A stretch of DNA of 64,000 nucleotides from Streptomyces sp. DvalAA-43 (GTDB taxonomy: Bacteria > Actinomycetota > Actinomycetes > Streptomycetales > Streptomycetaceae), in assembly GCF_900091725.1 (NCBI RefSeq), contig NZ_FMBW01000071.1, forward strand, positions 186,001-250,000. Reading direction: 5' to 3'. Under the pieces are notes generated by a model that saw only the letters and a program-made list of their open reading frames with translations, searched no databases and was not told where the DNA came from. Shown here piece by piece: positions 52,148 through 59,772 of this stretch (positions are counted from its first letter, which is position 1; the number at the start of each line of letters is the position of its first letter). The position numbers and the translations under genes are program-made.

Positions 52148-53413
52148 CTACGCCCTCCGGGGAATCATCTGCGCATCGGCTCCCCGGGCCCGTCCCCAGG
52201 CGACGGCGGCGAAGATCGCGCACAGCACGCCGAGGAGTCCGGACGCCCCGATGGTGTTCGCCGACGAGCCGGACAGCTCCGTCGCCACACCGCCCAGGGC
52301 GACACCGGCCCCCTGCATGGCGGTCACCCCCGACCTGGCGAGCCCCAGCGCCTGGCCGCGCCGGTCGACCGGGGTCAGGAGCACGAAGGTGGCCCCGGCG
52401 GTGATCTGGTAGGCCGAGCACACTCCGGCCACCAGCAGCAGGAACATGGCCGCGCCCACGCTGGGGTCGAGCCAGTAGGCGAGCAGCGGCAGATTCGCCC
52501 CGATCGCCAGCGGCCCGAGCAGGCGGCGCCGCGACTCGTCACCGACCTTGGCCCGCCCCAGCACGGCCGCTCCCAGCACCATTCCCGCCGGATGCGAGGC
52601 GAGCAGGAGTCCCACCGAGTAGGCGCCGCCGCCGGCCTCGTCCGCGAACGGGGCCGCGAGCCCTTCCGGCAGGACGACGAACCCGGCGAGCCAGCCCAGC
52701 GCGAGCAGCGACCGGAGCCTGCGGTCCGACCAGATCAGCGCGGCCGCGCCCCCGACCTGGGCGCCGAGCCGCGGCTTGCGGGCGTCGGCGGTAGCCGAGG
52801 GACGGGCCTTCACGCCGAACCTGATCAGGGTCGCCGAGAGCAGGAAGGTCAGCGCGTTCACGCCCAGGGAGAGGTTGCTTCCCAGCCACGCGGCCAGCAG
52901 ACCTCCGCCGGCGAAACCGACCAGCTGTCCGGTCTGGTGGGTGATCTGCATGACCCGCTGGCCGCGTTCGTACCGCTGTGCGCCGAGCACCGTGGGCAGC
53001 AGCGCGCCCTGGGCGGCGCCGAAGGGCGCCTCGGCCAGCTGCGCCAGCACCAGCAGTCCGGCGAGCAGCGGCAGGGGCATCCCGGGCAGGGCCATCAGCC
53101 CGACCAGCACCATCCGCACCAGGTCGCAGCTGATCATGACCGTACGCCGGGGGAAACGATCCGCCAGCCCGGACAGGAGCACCCCGGACAGCAGAGCGGG
53201 CAGGGTGGTCAGCGCATAGGTCGCCGCGGTCCATCCCGGCGAGTCGGTGCGTTCGAACACGAGCAACGACAAGGCCACGCGCGCCAGTTGGTCGCCCAGG
53301 ACCGACTGGGCATAGGCAGTCCAAAGGGTACGGAATTCGCCGAGGTGAAAGAGATTGTCGGATCCGGTCTTCTCGGACCCAGGATTCATCTCATCGCCTA
53401 TCCGCTCGTTCAT
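52148..53413 (-). CDS. MFS transporter (EntS/YfiS-like)
   Basis: A 421-residue, 12-helix major facilitator. It opens with NLFHLGEFRTLWTAYAQSVLGDQLARVALSLLVFERT, the beginning of the enterobactin-exporter/YfiS-like branch. The loop motif is SGLADRFPRRTVMISCDLVRM, and VLAQLAEAPFGAAQGALLPTVLG follows. The C-terminal half has VDRRGQALGLARSGVTAMQGAGVALGG. The substrate is unknown. An alternative Met start lies eight codons downstream (MNPGSEK). No siderophore or resistance genes are nearby. Confidence 0.88.
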   Translation of the reverse strand: MNERIGDEMNPGSEKTGSDNLFHLGEFRTLWTAYAQSVLGDQLARVALSLLVFERTDSPGWTAATYALTTLPALLSGVLLSGLADRFPRRTVMISCDLVRMVLVGLMALPGMPLPLLAGLLVLAQLAEAPFGAAQGALLPTVLGAQRYERGQRVMQITHQTGQLVGFAGGGLLAAWLGSNLSLGVNALTFLLSATLIRFGVKARPSATADARKPRLGAQVGGAAALIWSDRRLRSLLALGWLAGFVVLPEGLAAPFADEAGGGAYSVGLLLASHPAGMVLGAAVLGRAKVGDESRRRLLGPLAIGANLPLLAYWLDPSVGAAMFLLLVAGVCSAYQITAGATFVLLTPVDRRGQALGLARSGVTAMQGAGVALGGVATELSGSSANTIGASGLLGVLCAIFAAVAWGRARGADAQMIPRRA

Positions 53414-53752
53414 GCGGGCACGCTACCCACTGCCGAATTCGGCCCCCAAACCTGCTCGCGAGCGGGCCGCGACCGACGCCGTGAGGTGTCCTGATTATTT
53501 GCACACCCCTGGGCGGACGCCGCCCGTACCCGGGTGGAAGTCCCTTGTCAGAGGCGGGTGATGCGGCCCGTGGCGAAAGCGGTCCCGGGGGTGCCGCCCC
53601 TCGGTGCCGAGCGAGGCGTTTGGCGCGATTTCGATGTTGAACAGTGGATCACCGGTGGCGGCGAATGTTTTCCCTTTCTCCCGAAATCACTGGAATGCCT
53701 CGCCGTCCCTGTGGCGCCTCTCCGTCCCCGCAGTGCCTCGCGCCTCGCAACG
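53414..53752. other. 339-bp region without a supported gene
   Basis: It contains the upstream region of the MFS gene and a less GC-rich stretch at about 53615-53700 that differs in composition from its surroundings. No frame there has a convincing start, SD or domain. It may be a decayed remnant. Confidence 0.5.
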
Positions 53753-53788
53753 ACGTCGGTCCCCGGCCGGAGGGCCGGGGACCGACGT
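53753..53788 (-). terminator. clpB terminator, 16-bp perfect stem
   Basis: 53753-53768 and 53773-53788 are perfect reverse complements around a GGAG loop, 20 bp after the clpB stop. Confidence 0.9.
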
Positions 53789-53807
53789 GGAGCAGGCGAT
53801 GTGCCGT

Positions 53808-56468
53808 CTACAAGGACTCGTCCGAGGTCCCGTCCGAGGTCCCGTCCGAAGTCCCTTCCGAGGCTTCGGCCGACGTCGCGTCCGACGTCGCGGGGCCGAC
53901 GAGCAGGCCGTCGCCGACCCGGTCGACCCGGACGGTGTCCCCGTCCTTGACCTCGCCCGCGAGGATCTCCTTCGCCAGCCGGTCGCCGATCGCCGTCTGG
54001 ATGAGGCGGCGCAGCGGCCGCGCCCCGTAGGCCGGGTCGTTGCCCTCCTCGGCAAGCCAGGCCAGGGCGGCCGGGGTGACGTCGAGGGTGAGCTGCCGGT
54101 CCGCGAGCCGCCCCGCCAGCCGGTCGATCTGGAGCCCCGCGATATGGGCGAGCTCGTCGCCGGACAGCGCGGAGAAGACCACCAGGTCGTCGAGCCGGTT
54201 GAGGAATTCCGGCTTGAAGGAGGCCCGGACGACCTGCAGGACCTGCTGCTTCTTCTCCTCGGGCTTGGTCAGGGGGTCGACCAGGAACTGGCTGCCGAGG
54301 TTGGAGGTCAGGATCAGGATGGTGTTGCGGAAGTCCACCGTCCGGCCCTGTCCGTCGGTGAGCCGGCCGTCGTCGAGCACCTGGAGCAGGATGTCGAAGA
54401 CCTCGGGGTGGGCCTTCTCGACCTCGTCCAGCAGCACGACGCTGTACGGGCGGCGGCGGACCGCCTCGGTGAGCTGGCCGCCCTCCTCGTAGCCGACGTA
54501 TCCGGGCGGAGCGCCGACGAGCCGCGCCACGCTGTGCTTCTCGCCGTACTCGCTCATGTCGATGCGGACCATGGCCCGCTCGTCGTCGAACAGGAAGTCG
54601 GCCAGCGCCTTCGCCAGCTCGGTCTTGCCGACACCGGTCGGCCCGAGGAAGAGGAACGAGCCGGTGGGCCGGTCGGGGTCGGCGATCCCGGCGCGGGTAC
54701 GGCGTACCGCGTCCGACACCGCCCGCACGGCCTCGCTCTGCCCGATGAGGCGCCTGCCGAGCTCGTCCTCCATGCGCAGCAGCTTCTGGGTCTCGCCCTC
54801 CAGCAGGCGTCCGGCGGGGATGCCGGTCCAGGAGCCGACGACATCGGCGATGTCGTCCGGGCCGACCTCCTCCTTGACCATCGTGTCCTTGGCCGCCTCC
54901 TGCTCGGCCTCGGACGCCTCGGCCAACTCCCGTTCCAGGCCGGGGATCTCCCCGTACAGCAGCTTGGAGGCGGTGTCGAAGTCGCCGTCGCGCTGGGCGC
55001 GTTCGGCCTGGCCGTGCAGCTCGTCGAGGCGCTCCTTCAGCTCACCGACGCGGTTGAGGCCCTGCTTCTCCTTCTCCCAGCGGGCGTTGAGGCCGCGCAG
55101 CTCCTCCTCCTTGTCCGCGAGGTCGCGGCGGAGCTTCTCCAGGCGCTGCCGGGAGCCGGGGTCGGTCTCGTTCTTGAGGGCCAGCTCCTCCATGTGGAGG
55201 CGGTCGACGGCCCGCTGGAGCTCGTCGATCTCGACCGGCGAGGAGTCGATCTCCATGCGCAGCCGGGAGGCCGCCTCGTCGACCAGGTCGATGGCCTTGT
55301 CGGGGAGGAAGCGGGAGGTGATGTAGCGGTCGGACAGGGTCGCGGCGGCCACCAGCGCGGAGTCCGCGATGGAGACCTTGTGGTGGGCCTCGTACCGGCC
55401 CTTGAGCCCGCGCAGGATCGCGATGGTGTCCTCGACGCTCGGCTCGGCCACCAGCACCTGCTGGAAGCGGCGCTCCAGGGCGGGGTCCTTCTCGATCCGC
55501 TCGCGGTACTCGTCGAGCGTCGTCGCGCCGACCATGCGGAGCTCGCCGCGGGCCAGCATCGGCTTGAGCATGTTGCCGGCGTCCATGGCGGAGTCGCCGC
55601 CGGCGCCCGCGCCCACGACGGTGTGCAGCTCGTCGATGAAGGTGATGATCTGCCCGTCGCTCTCCTTGATCTCGGAGAGGACGGTCTTCAGCCGCTCCTC
55701 GAACTCGCCGCGGTACTTGGCGCCCGCGACCATCGCGCCGAGGTCGAGCGAGACGAGCCGCTTGTTCTTCAGGGACTCGGGGACGTCGCCCTTGACGATG
55801 CGCTGGGCGAGGCCCTCGACGACGGCCGTCTTGCCGACGCCGGGCTCGCCGATGAGCACGGGGTTGTTCTTGGTGCGGCGGGACAGCACCTGGACGACGC
55901 GACGGATCTCCTGGTCGCGCCCGATGACCGGGTCGAGCTTGCCCTCGCGTGCGGCCGCGGTGAAGTCCGTACCGAACTTCTCCAGCGCCTTGTACTGGCC
56001 CTCCGGGTCGGGTGTGGTCACCCGTCGCCCTCCCCTGCTCTTCTCGAACGCGTCCAGCAGCTTCTTCGCACTGGCCCCCTGCCCACTGAGGATCTCACCG
56101 GCCCGGCCGCCCTCGGCGGCGATGCCGATCAGCAGGTGCTCGGTGGAGATGTAGTCGTCGCCGAGCTCCTTCGCGCGCTGCGCGGCGTCCGCGATGACGG
56201 CGAGCAGCTCGCGGTTGGGCTGCGGCGGGGCGACGGTGGAGCCCGTGACGCTGGGCTGGGCGGCGAGGAGCCGCTCGGTCCCGGTCCGTACGGCGATCTG
56301 GTCGGCCTCGACGGCGGCGAGCAGATCGGTGATGTTCTCGTTGTCCTCGCCCGCGAGCAGCGCAAGCAGCAGGTGCCCGGGGGTCAGATCGGCGTGCCCG
56401 TCCTTCACGGCCCTGTTGGTGGCCGCGTTGATGGCATCCCGGCTCTTGTTGGTCAGCTCGGCGTCCAC
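53808..56468 (-). CDS. clpB: ClpB disaggregase
   Basis: A hexameric AAA+ disaggregase that works with DnaK-DnaJ-GrpE to rescue aggregated proteins. The 886-residue protein has the Clp-N domain (KSRDAINAATNRAVKDGHADLTPGHLLLALL; EHLLIGIAAEGG), nucleotide-binding domain 1 with Walker A GEPGVGKTAVVEGLAQR, and the M-domain coiled coil (LEKLRRDLADKEEELRGLNARWEKEKQ). Domain 2 has GPTGVGKTELAKALADFLFDD and YVGYEEGGQLTEAVRRRPYSVVLLDEVEKAHP. The start is GTG 56468 with GAGGAG nine bases before. The tail ends in tandem SDGTSDGT units encoded by a 12-bp DNA repeat. Two HAIR boxes upstream predict HspR repression. Confidence 0.95.
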   Translation of the reverse strand: MDAELTNKSRDAINAATNRAVKDGHADLTPGHLLLALLAGEDNENITDLLAAVEADQIAVRTGTERLLAAQPSVTGSTVAPPQPNRELLAVIADAAQRAKELGDDYISTEHLLIGIAAEGGRAGEILSGQGASAKKLLDAFEKSRGGRRVTTPDPEGQYKALEKFGTDFTAAAREGKLDPVIGRDQEIRRVVQVLSRRTKNNPVLIGEPGVGKTAVVEGLAQRIVKGDVPESLKNKRLVSLDLGAMVAGAKYRGEFEERLKTVLSEIKESDGQIITFIDELHTVVGAGAGGDSAMDAGNMLKPMLARGELRMVGATTLDEYRERIEKDPALERRFQQVLVAEPSVEDTIAILRGLKGRYEAHHKVSIADSALVAAATLSDRYITSRFLPDKAIDLVDEAASRLRMEIDSSPVEIDELQRAVDRLHMEELALKNETDPGSRQRLEKLRRDLADKEEELRGLNARWEKEKQGLNRVGELKERLDELHGQAERAQRDGDFDTASKLLYGEIPGLERELAEASEAEQEAAKDTMVKEEVGPDDIADVVGSWTGIPAGRLLEGETQKLLRMEDELGRRLIGQSEAVRAVSDAVRRTRAGIADPDRPTGSFLFLGPTGVGKTELAKALADFLFDDERAMVRIDMSEYGEKHSVARLVGAPPGYVGYEEGGQLTEAVRRRPYSVVLLDEVEKAHPEVFDILLQVLDDGRLTDGQGRTVDFRNTILILTSNLGSQFLVDPLTKPEEKKQQVLQVVRASFKPEFLNRLDDLVVFSALSGDELAHIAGLQIDRLAGRLADRQLTLDVTPAALAWLAEEGNDPAYGARPLRRLIQTAIGDRLAKEILAGEVKDGDTVRVDRVGDGLLVGPATSDATSAEASEGTSDGTSDGTSDESL

Positions 56469-56540
56469 GTGCGCTTTCTCCTCCTTGCGGTGACGTACCT
56501 CTCCACGAACCACAGCAGTGACTCAGTCAACGTGCGTAAA

Positions 56541-56587
56541 GTTGAGTCTACTCCACTCAAGGCAATGTTGAGTCCACTCCGCTCAAC
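56541..56587 (-). promoter_or_regulatory. two HAIR boxes (HspR operators) upstream of clpB
   Basis: GTTGAGT-N7-ACTCAAG at 56541-56561 and GTTGAGT-N7-GCTCAAC at 56567-56587, against the consensus CTTGAGT-N7-ACTCAAG. They lie 73-119 bp upstream of the clpB GTG. HspR is encoded 3 kb away in this window. The rest of the 325-bp gap to the next gene (56588-56793) shows nothing specific. Confidence 0.9.
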
Positions 56588-56793
56588 TTGATGTCGGCAG
56601 CTGTCCCCTCGCACCCCGACCCCGATTCCGCCGCTCGGCGTCGCTCCTCGACTCGCCCCGACTCGCTCCACAGCTTCGAGTGAACCGGCCGCACCGGCCC
56701 TCCGCCACCGCAGCACGGACCGACGCGCACGGACCACCGCAGCGCGGGCCACCGCGGAGCCGGTGCCGCGCCCGCACTGCCTACGCTGTCCCC

Positions 56794-57198
56794 ATGGCAG
56801 TCGACGTGACGAACCCCGGCCCCGAGTACCTCGCCTTCTGGCGTGCGCGGCATGTGTGCACCCTGACCACGCCCCGCCCCGACGGCACTCCGCACGTGGT
56901 GCCGGTGGGCGTGACGTACGACCCCGAGAGCGGGCTGGCGCGGGTCATCACCGGCAAGAACACCCGGAAGGCCGCAAATGTGCTGGCAGCGGGCCCGGAC
57001 GGTGCACGGGTCGCCGTCTGCCAGATCGACGGGCGCCGCTGGGCGACGCTGGAGGGGCGCGCGACGGTGCGCACGGACCCCGAATCGGTGGCCGACGCCG
57101 TACGCCGCTACGCGGAACGCTACGAGCGCACGCCGAGGCCCAACCCCGACCGGGTCGTCATCGAGATCGCCGTGGACCGGGCGCTCGGCAGGGCCTGA
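56794..57198 (+). CDS. PPOX-class flavin/F420-dependent oxidoreductase-like protein
   Basis: A 134-residue split-barrel protein of the pyridoxamine-phosphate-oxidase-like class. Landmarks are FWRARHVCTLTTPRPDGTPHVVPVGVTYD (strand pair with the T.R.DG.PH.VP signature), VITGKNTRKAANVLAAGPDGARVAVCQIDGRRWATLEGRATVRTD and a C-terminal helix. Actinobacterial members mostly bind F420 rather than FMN; which one applies here is not decided. It is divergent from clpB and ends at a strong hairpin. Confidence 0.85.
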   Translation: MAVDVTNPGPEYLAFWRARHVCTLTTPRPDGTPHVVPVGVTYDPESGLARVITGKNTRKAANVLAAGPDGARVAVCQIDGRRWATLEGRATVRTDPESVADAVRRYAERYERTPRPNPDRVVIEIAVDRALGRA

Positions 57199-57246
57199 CC
57201 GGCCCCGCGGACCGCGCCCGGCGGACGGCCGCCCGGCCGGGAAAAG

Positions 57247-57289
57247 CACAACGGCGCCATCGTGTTCAGGTCACGATGGCGCCGTTGTG
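57247..57289. terminator. perfect 18-bp hairpin between convergent genes
   Basis: 57247-57264 and 57272-57289 are perfect reverse complements around a 7-nt loop. A short A-run precedes it (57242-57245), giving a T-tail for transcripts on the minus strand. Confidence 0.9.
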
Positions 57290-57329
57290 TGGGGGAGTGA
57301 CTGAGCGACATGGAACGACGGGGGATCGC

Positions 57330-57650
57330 TCAGGCACTGCGGGGGGTGGCGGAAATAGTCTCTGGCTCGAACAGCTGGTGGTCACGCCGGTCGAGGTTGA
57401 CGAAGATCATGTCGTACCGGATCGCACAGCGGACGGGCTGCGGGGCTCCACGCGGCTTGCGGAGGCAACGGTAGGCACGTACTTCGTCGTCTTCTTCGCG
57501 TGCGACAACGATGGGGTCGCCGAACAGAGTGACCATCAACGAGTCGCCACAGTGGGGGATGGCAGTGACGAGATCGATGAAATGCCAGCCTGATCGGTAG
57601 GCCGTGGCCATCTCTCGCCGGAAGGTCCGGTCGTCCGGCGGGATGGTCAT
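57330..57650 (-). CDS. small protein resembling a degenerate Rieske domain, coupled to DIGW-repeat protein
   Basis: A 106-residue cytoplasmic protein starting at ATG 57650 in an ATGA overlap with the DIGW gene. The sequence GWHFIDLVTAIPHCGDSLMVTLFGDPIVVAREEDDEVRAYRCLRKPRGAP follows the first half of Rieske oxygenase domains (GD..MV.L.G.PIVV.R...GEVRA..N.C.HRGA). It then goes on to RYDMIFVNLDRRD, recalling the FVNLD segment. The [2Fe-2S] ligands are not complete: only C..RKPRGA remains and no second CxxH is present, so a cluster is unlikely. It is either a decayed or a repurposed Rieske fold. I infer a joint role with its coupled partner; the function is unknown. Confidence 0.55.
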   Translation of the reverse strand: MTIPPDDRTFRREMATAYRSGWHFIDLVTAIPHCGDSLMVTLFGDPIVVAREEDDEVRAYRCLRKPRGAPQPVRCAIRYDMIFVNLDRRDHQLFEPETISATPRSA

Positions 57651-58018
57651 GCGCCTGTGCGGGCCGTGGTGGAGCTGGTACCGGCGGGCGAGACCCAGCC
57701 GATGTCGGACGACTTGGCGTGTGCGGCCGGCCAGCCGATGTCCAACGGCTTGGCAGATGCGACCGGCCACCCGATGTCACCATCGGCCCCGGCCTGGACG
57801 ACCCACCCGATGTCGGACGACTTGGCAGGTGCGACCGGCCACCCGATGTCACCATCGGCCCCGGCCTGGACAACCCACCCGATGTCACCGCCGGCGACAC
57901 CGTCCTCGCTCCAGCCAATGTCGCTGCCGCCCAGCAGCCCGATGCCCAGGGCCGCGACGAACGAGACGGCAAGCGCCGAGCGATGCATTCGCTTATACAT
58001 AGTCGGCTTCGTCCTCAC
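57647..58018 (-). CDS. exported protein with seven 12-residue DIGW repeats
   Basis: A 123-residue protein from GTG 58018, or ATG 58000 (MYKRMHRSALAV), which has GTGAGGAC upstream. A Sec-like signal lies near 10-31 (HRSALAVSFVAALGIGLLGG). The rest is seven DIGW motifs spaced exactly 12 residues apart, in two alternating versions: DIGWVVQAGADG and DIGWPVA.AKS. It ends with a short Ser/Thr/Ala tail. No Cys, no sortase signal and no known family. The stop overlaps the Rieske-like gene. A LuxR regulator lies divergent, 110 bp away. It could be a surface or secreted repeat protein, or a multi-core peptide precursor; I cannot choose from sequence alone. Confidence 0.65.
   Translation of the reverse strand: MRTKPTMYKRMHRSALAVSFVAALGIGLLGGSDIGWSEDGVAGGDIGWVVQAGADGDIGWPVAPAKSSDIGWVVQAGADGDIGWPVASAKPLDIGWPAAHAKSSDIGWVSPAGTSSTTARTGA
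57749..57886. repeat. 66-bp segment duplicated at a 72-bp period
   Basis: 57749-57814 and 57821-57886 differ at two positions and encode the two-unit (24-residue) DIGW superrepeat. The high identity indicates recent duplication or gene conversion. Confidence 0.9.
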
Positions 58019-58093
58019 TTGTGGTTTCTTCTTCCCCGCACCTAAGACGATGTCTCACCTGGGCACGCGAGCACCACTGAGTAGATGCATCAT

Positions 58094-58113
58094 GTTCCTG
58101 CATGTTCAGGAAC
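58094..58113. promoter_or_regulatory. inverted repeat GTTCCTG-N6-CAGGAAC upstream of LuxR gene
   Basis: Seven perfect base pairs with a 6-bp spacer, 15 bp before the regulator ATG and about 76 bp before the DIGW gene start. It is a candidate operator for autoregulation and divergent control by the LuxR protein; a leader hairpin is the alternative. Confidence 0.55.
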
Positions 58114-58128
58114 CTGGGGGGTGACGAT

Positions 58129-59115
58129 ATGACCACAAGCAACACAAAGCCGACACATCCTCACGGGATCACCGAACTGTGCGACGCGGGAGGACGTCTT
58201 TACGCCAGCGCTTTGCGTCTGGGACGCATCGCCCGCGCCGAAGTGGAACCGGCGCCCTGTCTGATGGAGTTCGCGCTACTGCATCCCGATCCGGACGACC
58301 CGGACTGGCTCCGGCCCGTTCCGCCGACCACCGCTCTCGCGCAACATCTGCATCCCATAGAGCGCGAGATCCTGGAACGGCGCCGGCACTCGGTCGAACT
58401 GACGGAGTCGTTCGAGCCGTTCATGGACATCAGCACCCTGGGGCCGCCCAGCACCCACGCCATCACCGTGCTGGAAGGCGCGAACCGGATCAACGCGGCC
58501 CTCGACCTCGCCACCGCAGAGTGCCGCACCGAAGTGCTCACCGTCCAGCCCGGCGGCGGCCGGACCGAGCACCGTCTCAGCAAGTCGCTGGAACGCGGTC
58601 TGTCCGTGATCCACCGCGGCGTCAGCATGCGCACCCTCTACCAGCACACCGCGCGCCACAGCCCCAGCACACTCGCGTACGCGGAACGCATGACCGACGA
58701 CAACGTGGAAATACGCACGCTCGAAGAGCTCATCGGCCGCCTGATCGTGTTCGACCGGACCGTCGCCTTCATCCCGGCCAGCGACGACGACCAGGTCGCC
58801 CTGGAACTCCGCAACCCCGGGCTCGTGCAGTACCTGGCCAACGTCTTCGAGCAGCTCTGGACCAGAGCGGCTCCCCTGCGCGAGGAGGTCAAGTACGAAC
58901 CGACCTCCCTGGGCATCAGCGGCGTCCAGCGCTCCATCGCCCAGCTCCTCGTGGAAGGCCATGTGGACGACTCCATCGCCCGCCGCCTCGGCATGAACGT
59001 CCGCACCTGCCGGGCCCACGTCGCCAAACTCGCCGCCGCACTCGGCAGCAACAGCCGTGCCCAGCTCGGCTACTTGATCGCACGGTCGGGGATCCTGGAC
59101 GAGGAACAGAACTGA
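58129..59115 (+). CDS. LuxR-type helix-turn-helix regulator with large N-terminal sensor
   Basis: A 328-residue regulator. ATG 58129 has GGGGG upstream. The C-terminal 65 residues form a GerE-like helix-turn-helix (GVQRSIAQLLVEGHVDDSIARRLGMNVRTCRAHVAKLAAALGSNSRAQLGYLIARSG). The N-terminal part has a coiled region (LHPIEREILERRRHSVELTESFEPFMD), then a phospholipase-D/TrmB-like helical-sheet segment (THAITVLEGANRINAALDLATAECRTEVLTVQPGG; RGLSVIHRGVSMRTLYQHTARHSPSTLAYAERM). This layout is common in Streptomyces regulators beside small peptide or secreted-protein genes. It is divergent from the DIGW operon and likely its regulator. The ligand is unknown. Confidence 0.88.
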   Translation: MTTSNTKPTHPHGITELCDAGGRLYASALRLGRIARAEVEPAPCLMEFALLHPDPDDPDWLRPVPPTTALAQHLHPIEREILERRRHSVELTESFEPFMDISTLGPPSTHAITVLEGANRINAALDLATAECRTEVLTVQPGGGRTEHRLSKSLERGLSVIHRGVSMRTLYQHTARHSPSTLAYAERMTDDNVEIRTLEELIGRLIVFDRTVAFIPASDDDQVALELRNPGLVQYLANVFEQLWTRAAPLREEVKYEPTSLGISGVQRSIAQLLVEGHVDDSIARRLGMNVRTCRAHVAKLAAALGSNSRAQLGYLIARSGILDEEQN

Positions 59116-59218
59116 GGGACCCGGCCGTTCGCGTACGCGTAGAACGGGGCCCACGGCAACCGCTCCCCGGCGCGCGGCGAAGAGTGCACGGCCGGAGCCC
59201 ACGGCACCCCGGCACACG

Positions 59219-59266
59219 CCGAAGGGCCGGGAGACCGACTCGTACGTCGGCTTCCCGGCCCTTCGG
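59219..59266. terminator. bidirectional hairpin before hspR end
   Basis: CCGAAGGGCCGGGA (59219-59232) pairs perfectly with TCCCGGCCCTTCGG (59253-59266), with more pairing inside. It lies between the LuxR gene and the convergent hspR operon. Confidence 0.88.
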
Positions 59267-59324
59267 CCGTGCGGGCGGGCGGTCCACCGGGCGCAGCCGC
59301 GCCCGGCCCGGTCGCCCGGTCCGC

Positions 59325-59771
59325 TCAGTCCTTCGGCCGCTTCGGCCGCCAGACCACCAGCGCGCTGGTCTGCTGCACGTCCTGGTACGGCACCAGATCG
59401 CGCCGGTACGAGGCGTGCACCTGGGCCTCGCGCTGCTGCATCGCCTGGGCCGCGCCGTCCACGGCCGCCGAGAGCTCGGCGACGCGCTGCTGGAGCGCGG
59501 CGACCTGGTTCTCCAGCTCGATGATGCGCTTGATGCCGGCGAGGTTGATGCCCTCGTCCTGCGACAGCTGCTGCACGGTGCGCAGCAGCTCGATGTCACG
59601 GGCCGAGTAGCGCCTGCCGCGCCCGGCCGTACGGTCCGGCGAGACCAGGCCGAGGCGGTCGTACTGGCGCAGCGTCTGCGGATGCAGGCCCGAGAGCTGG
59701 GCCGCGATCGAGATCACGTACACCGGGGATTCATCGGTCAGTTCGTACGGATTACGTCGTCGGCCGTCCAC
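59325..59771 (-). CDS. hspR: HspR heat-shock repressor (MerR family)
   Basis: A 148-residue autorepressor of the dnaK operon and of clpB, usually needing DnaK as co-repressor. The MerR winged helix is at 15-85: VYVISIAAQLSGLHPQTLRQYDRLGLVSPDRTAGRGRRYSARDIELLRTVQQLSQDEGINLAGIKRIIELE. A coiled coil NQVAALQQRVAELSAAVDGAAQAM and a hydrophobic tail ALVVW follow. It starts one base after the dnaJ stop, so it is last in dnaK-grpE-dnaJ-hspR. The HAIR boxes upstream of dnaK and clpB are its predicted targets. Confidence 0.96.
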   Translation of the reverse strand: MDGRRRNPYELTDESPVYVISIAAQLSGLHPQTLRQYDRLGLVSPDRTAGRGRRYSARDIELLRTVQQLSQDEGINLAGIKRIIELENQVAALQQRVAELSAAVDGAAQAMQQREAQVHASYRRDLVPYQDVQQTSALVVWRPKRPKD

Positions 59772-59772
59772 C

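Noticed and set aside
53615..53700. Less GC-rich patch upstream of the clpB terminator as a possible small gene
   Set aside because: No frame has a plausible start with SD and codon bias; it is recorded only as unexplained intergenic DNA.
57690..57900. CRISPR-like array suggested by regular repeats
   Set aside because: The periodicity is 36/72 bp without unique spacers, in frame with a signal-peptide protein. It is a coding repeat.
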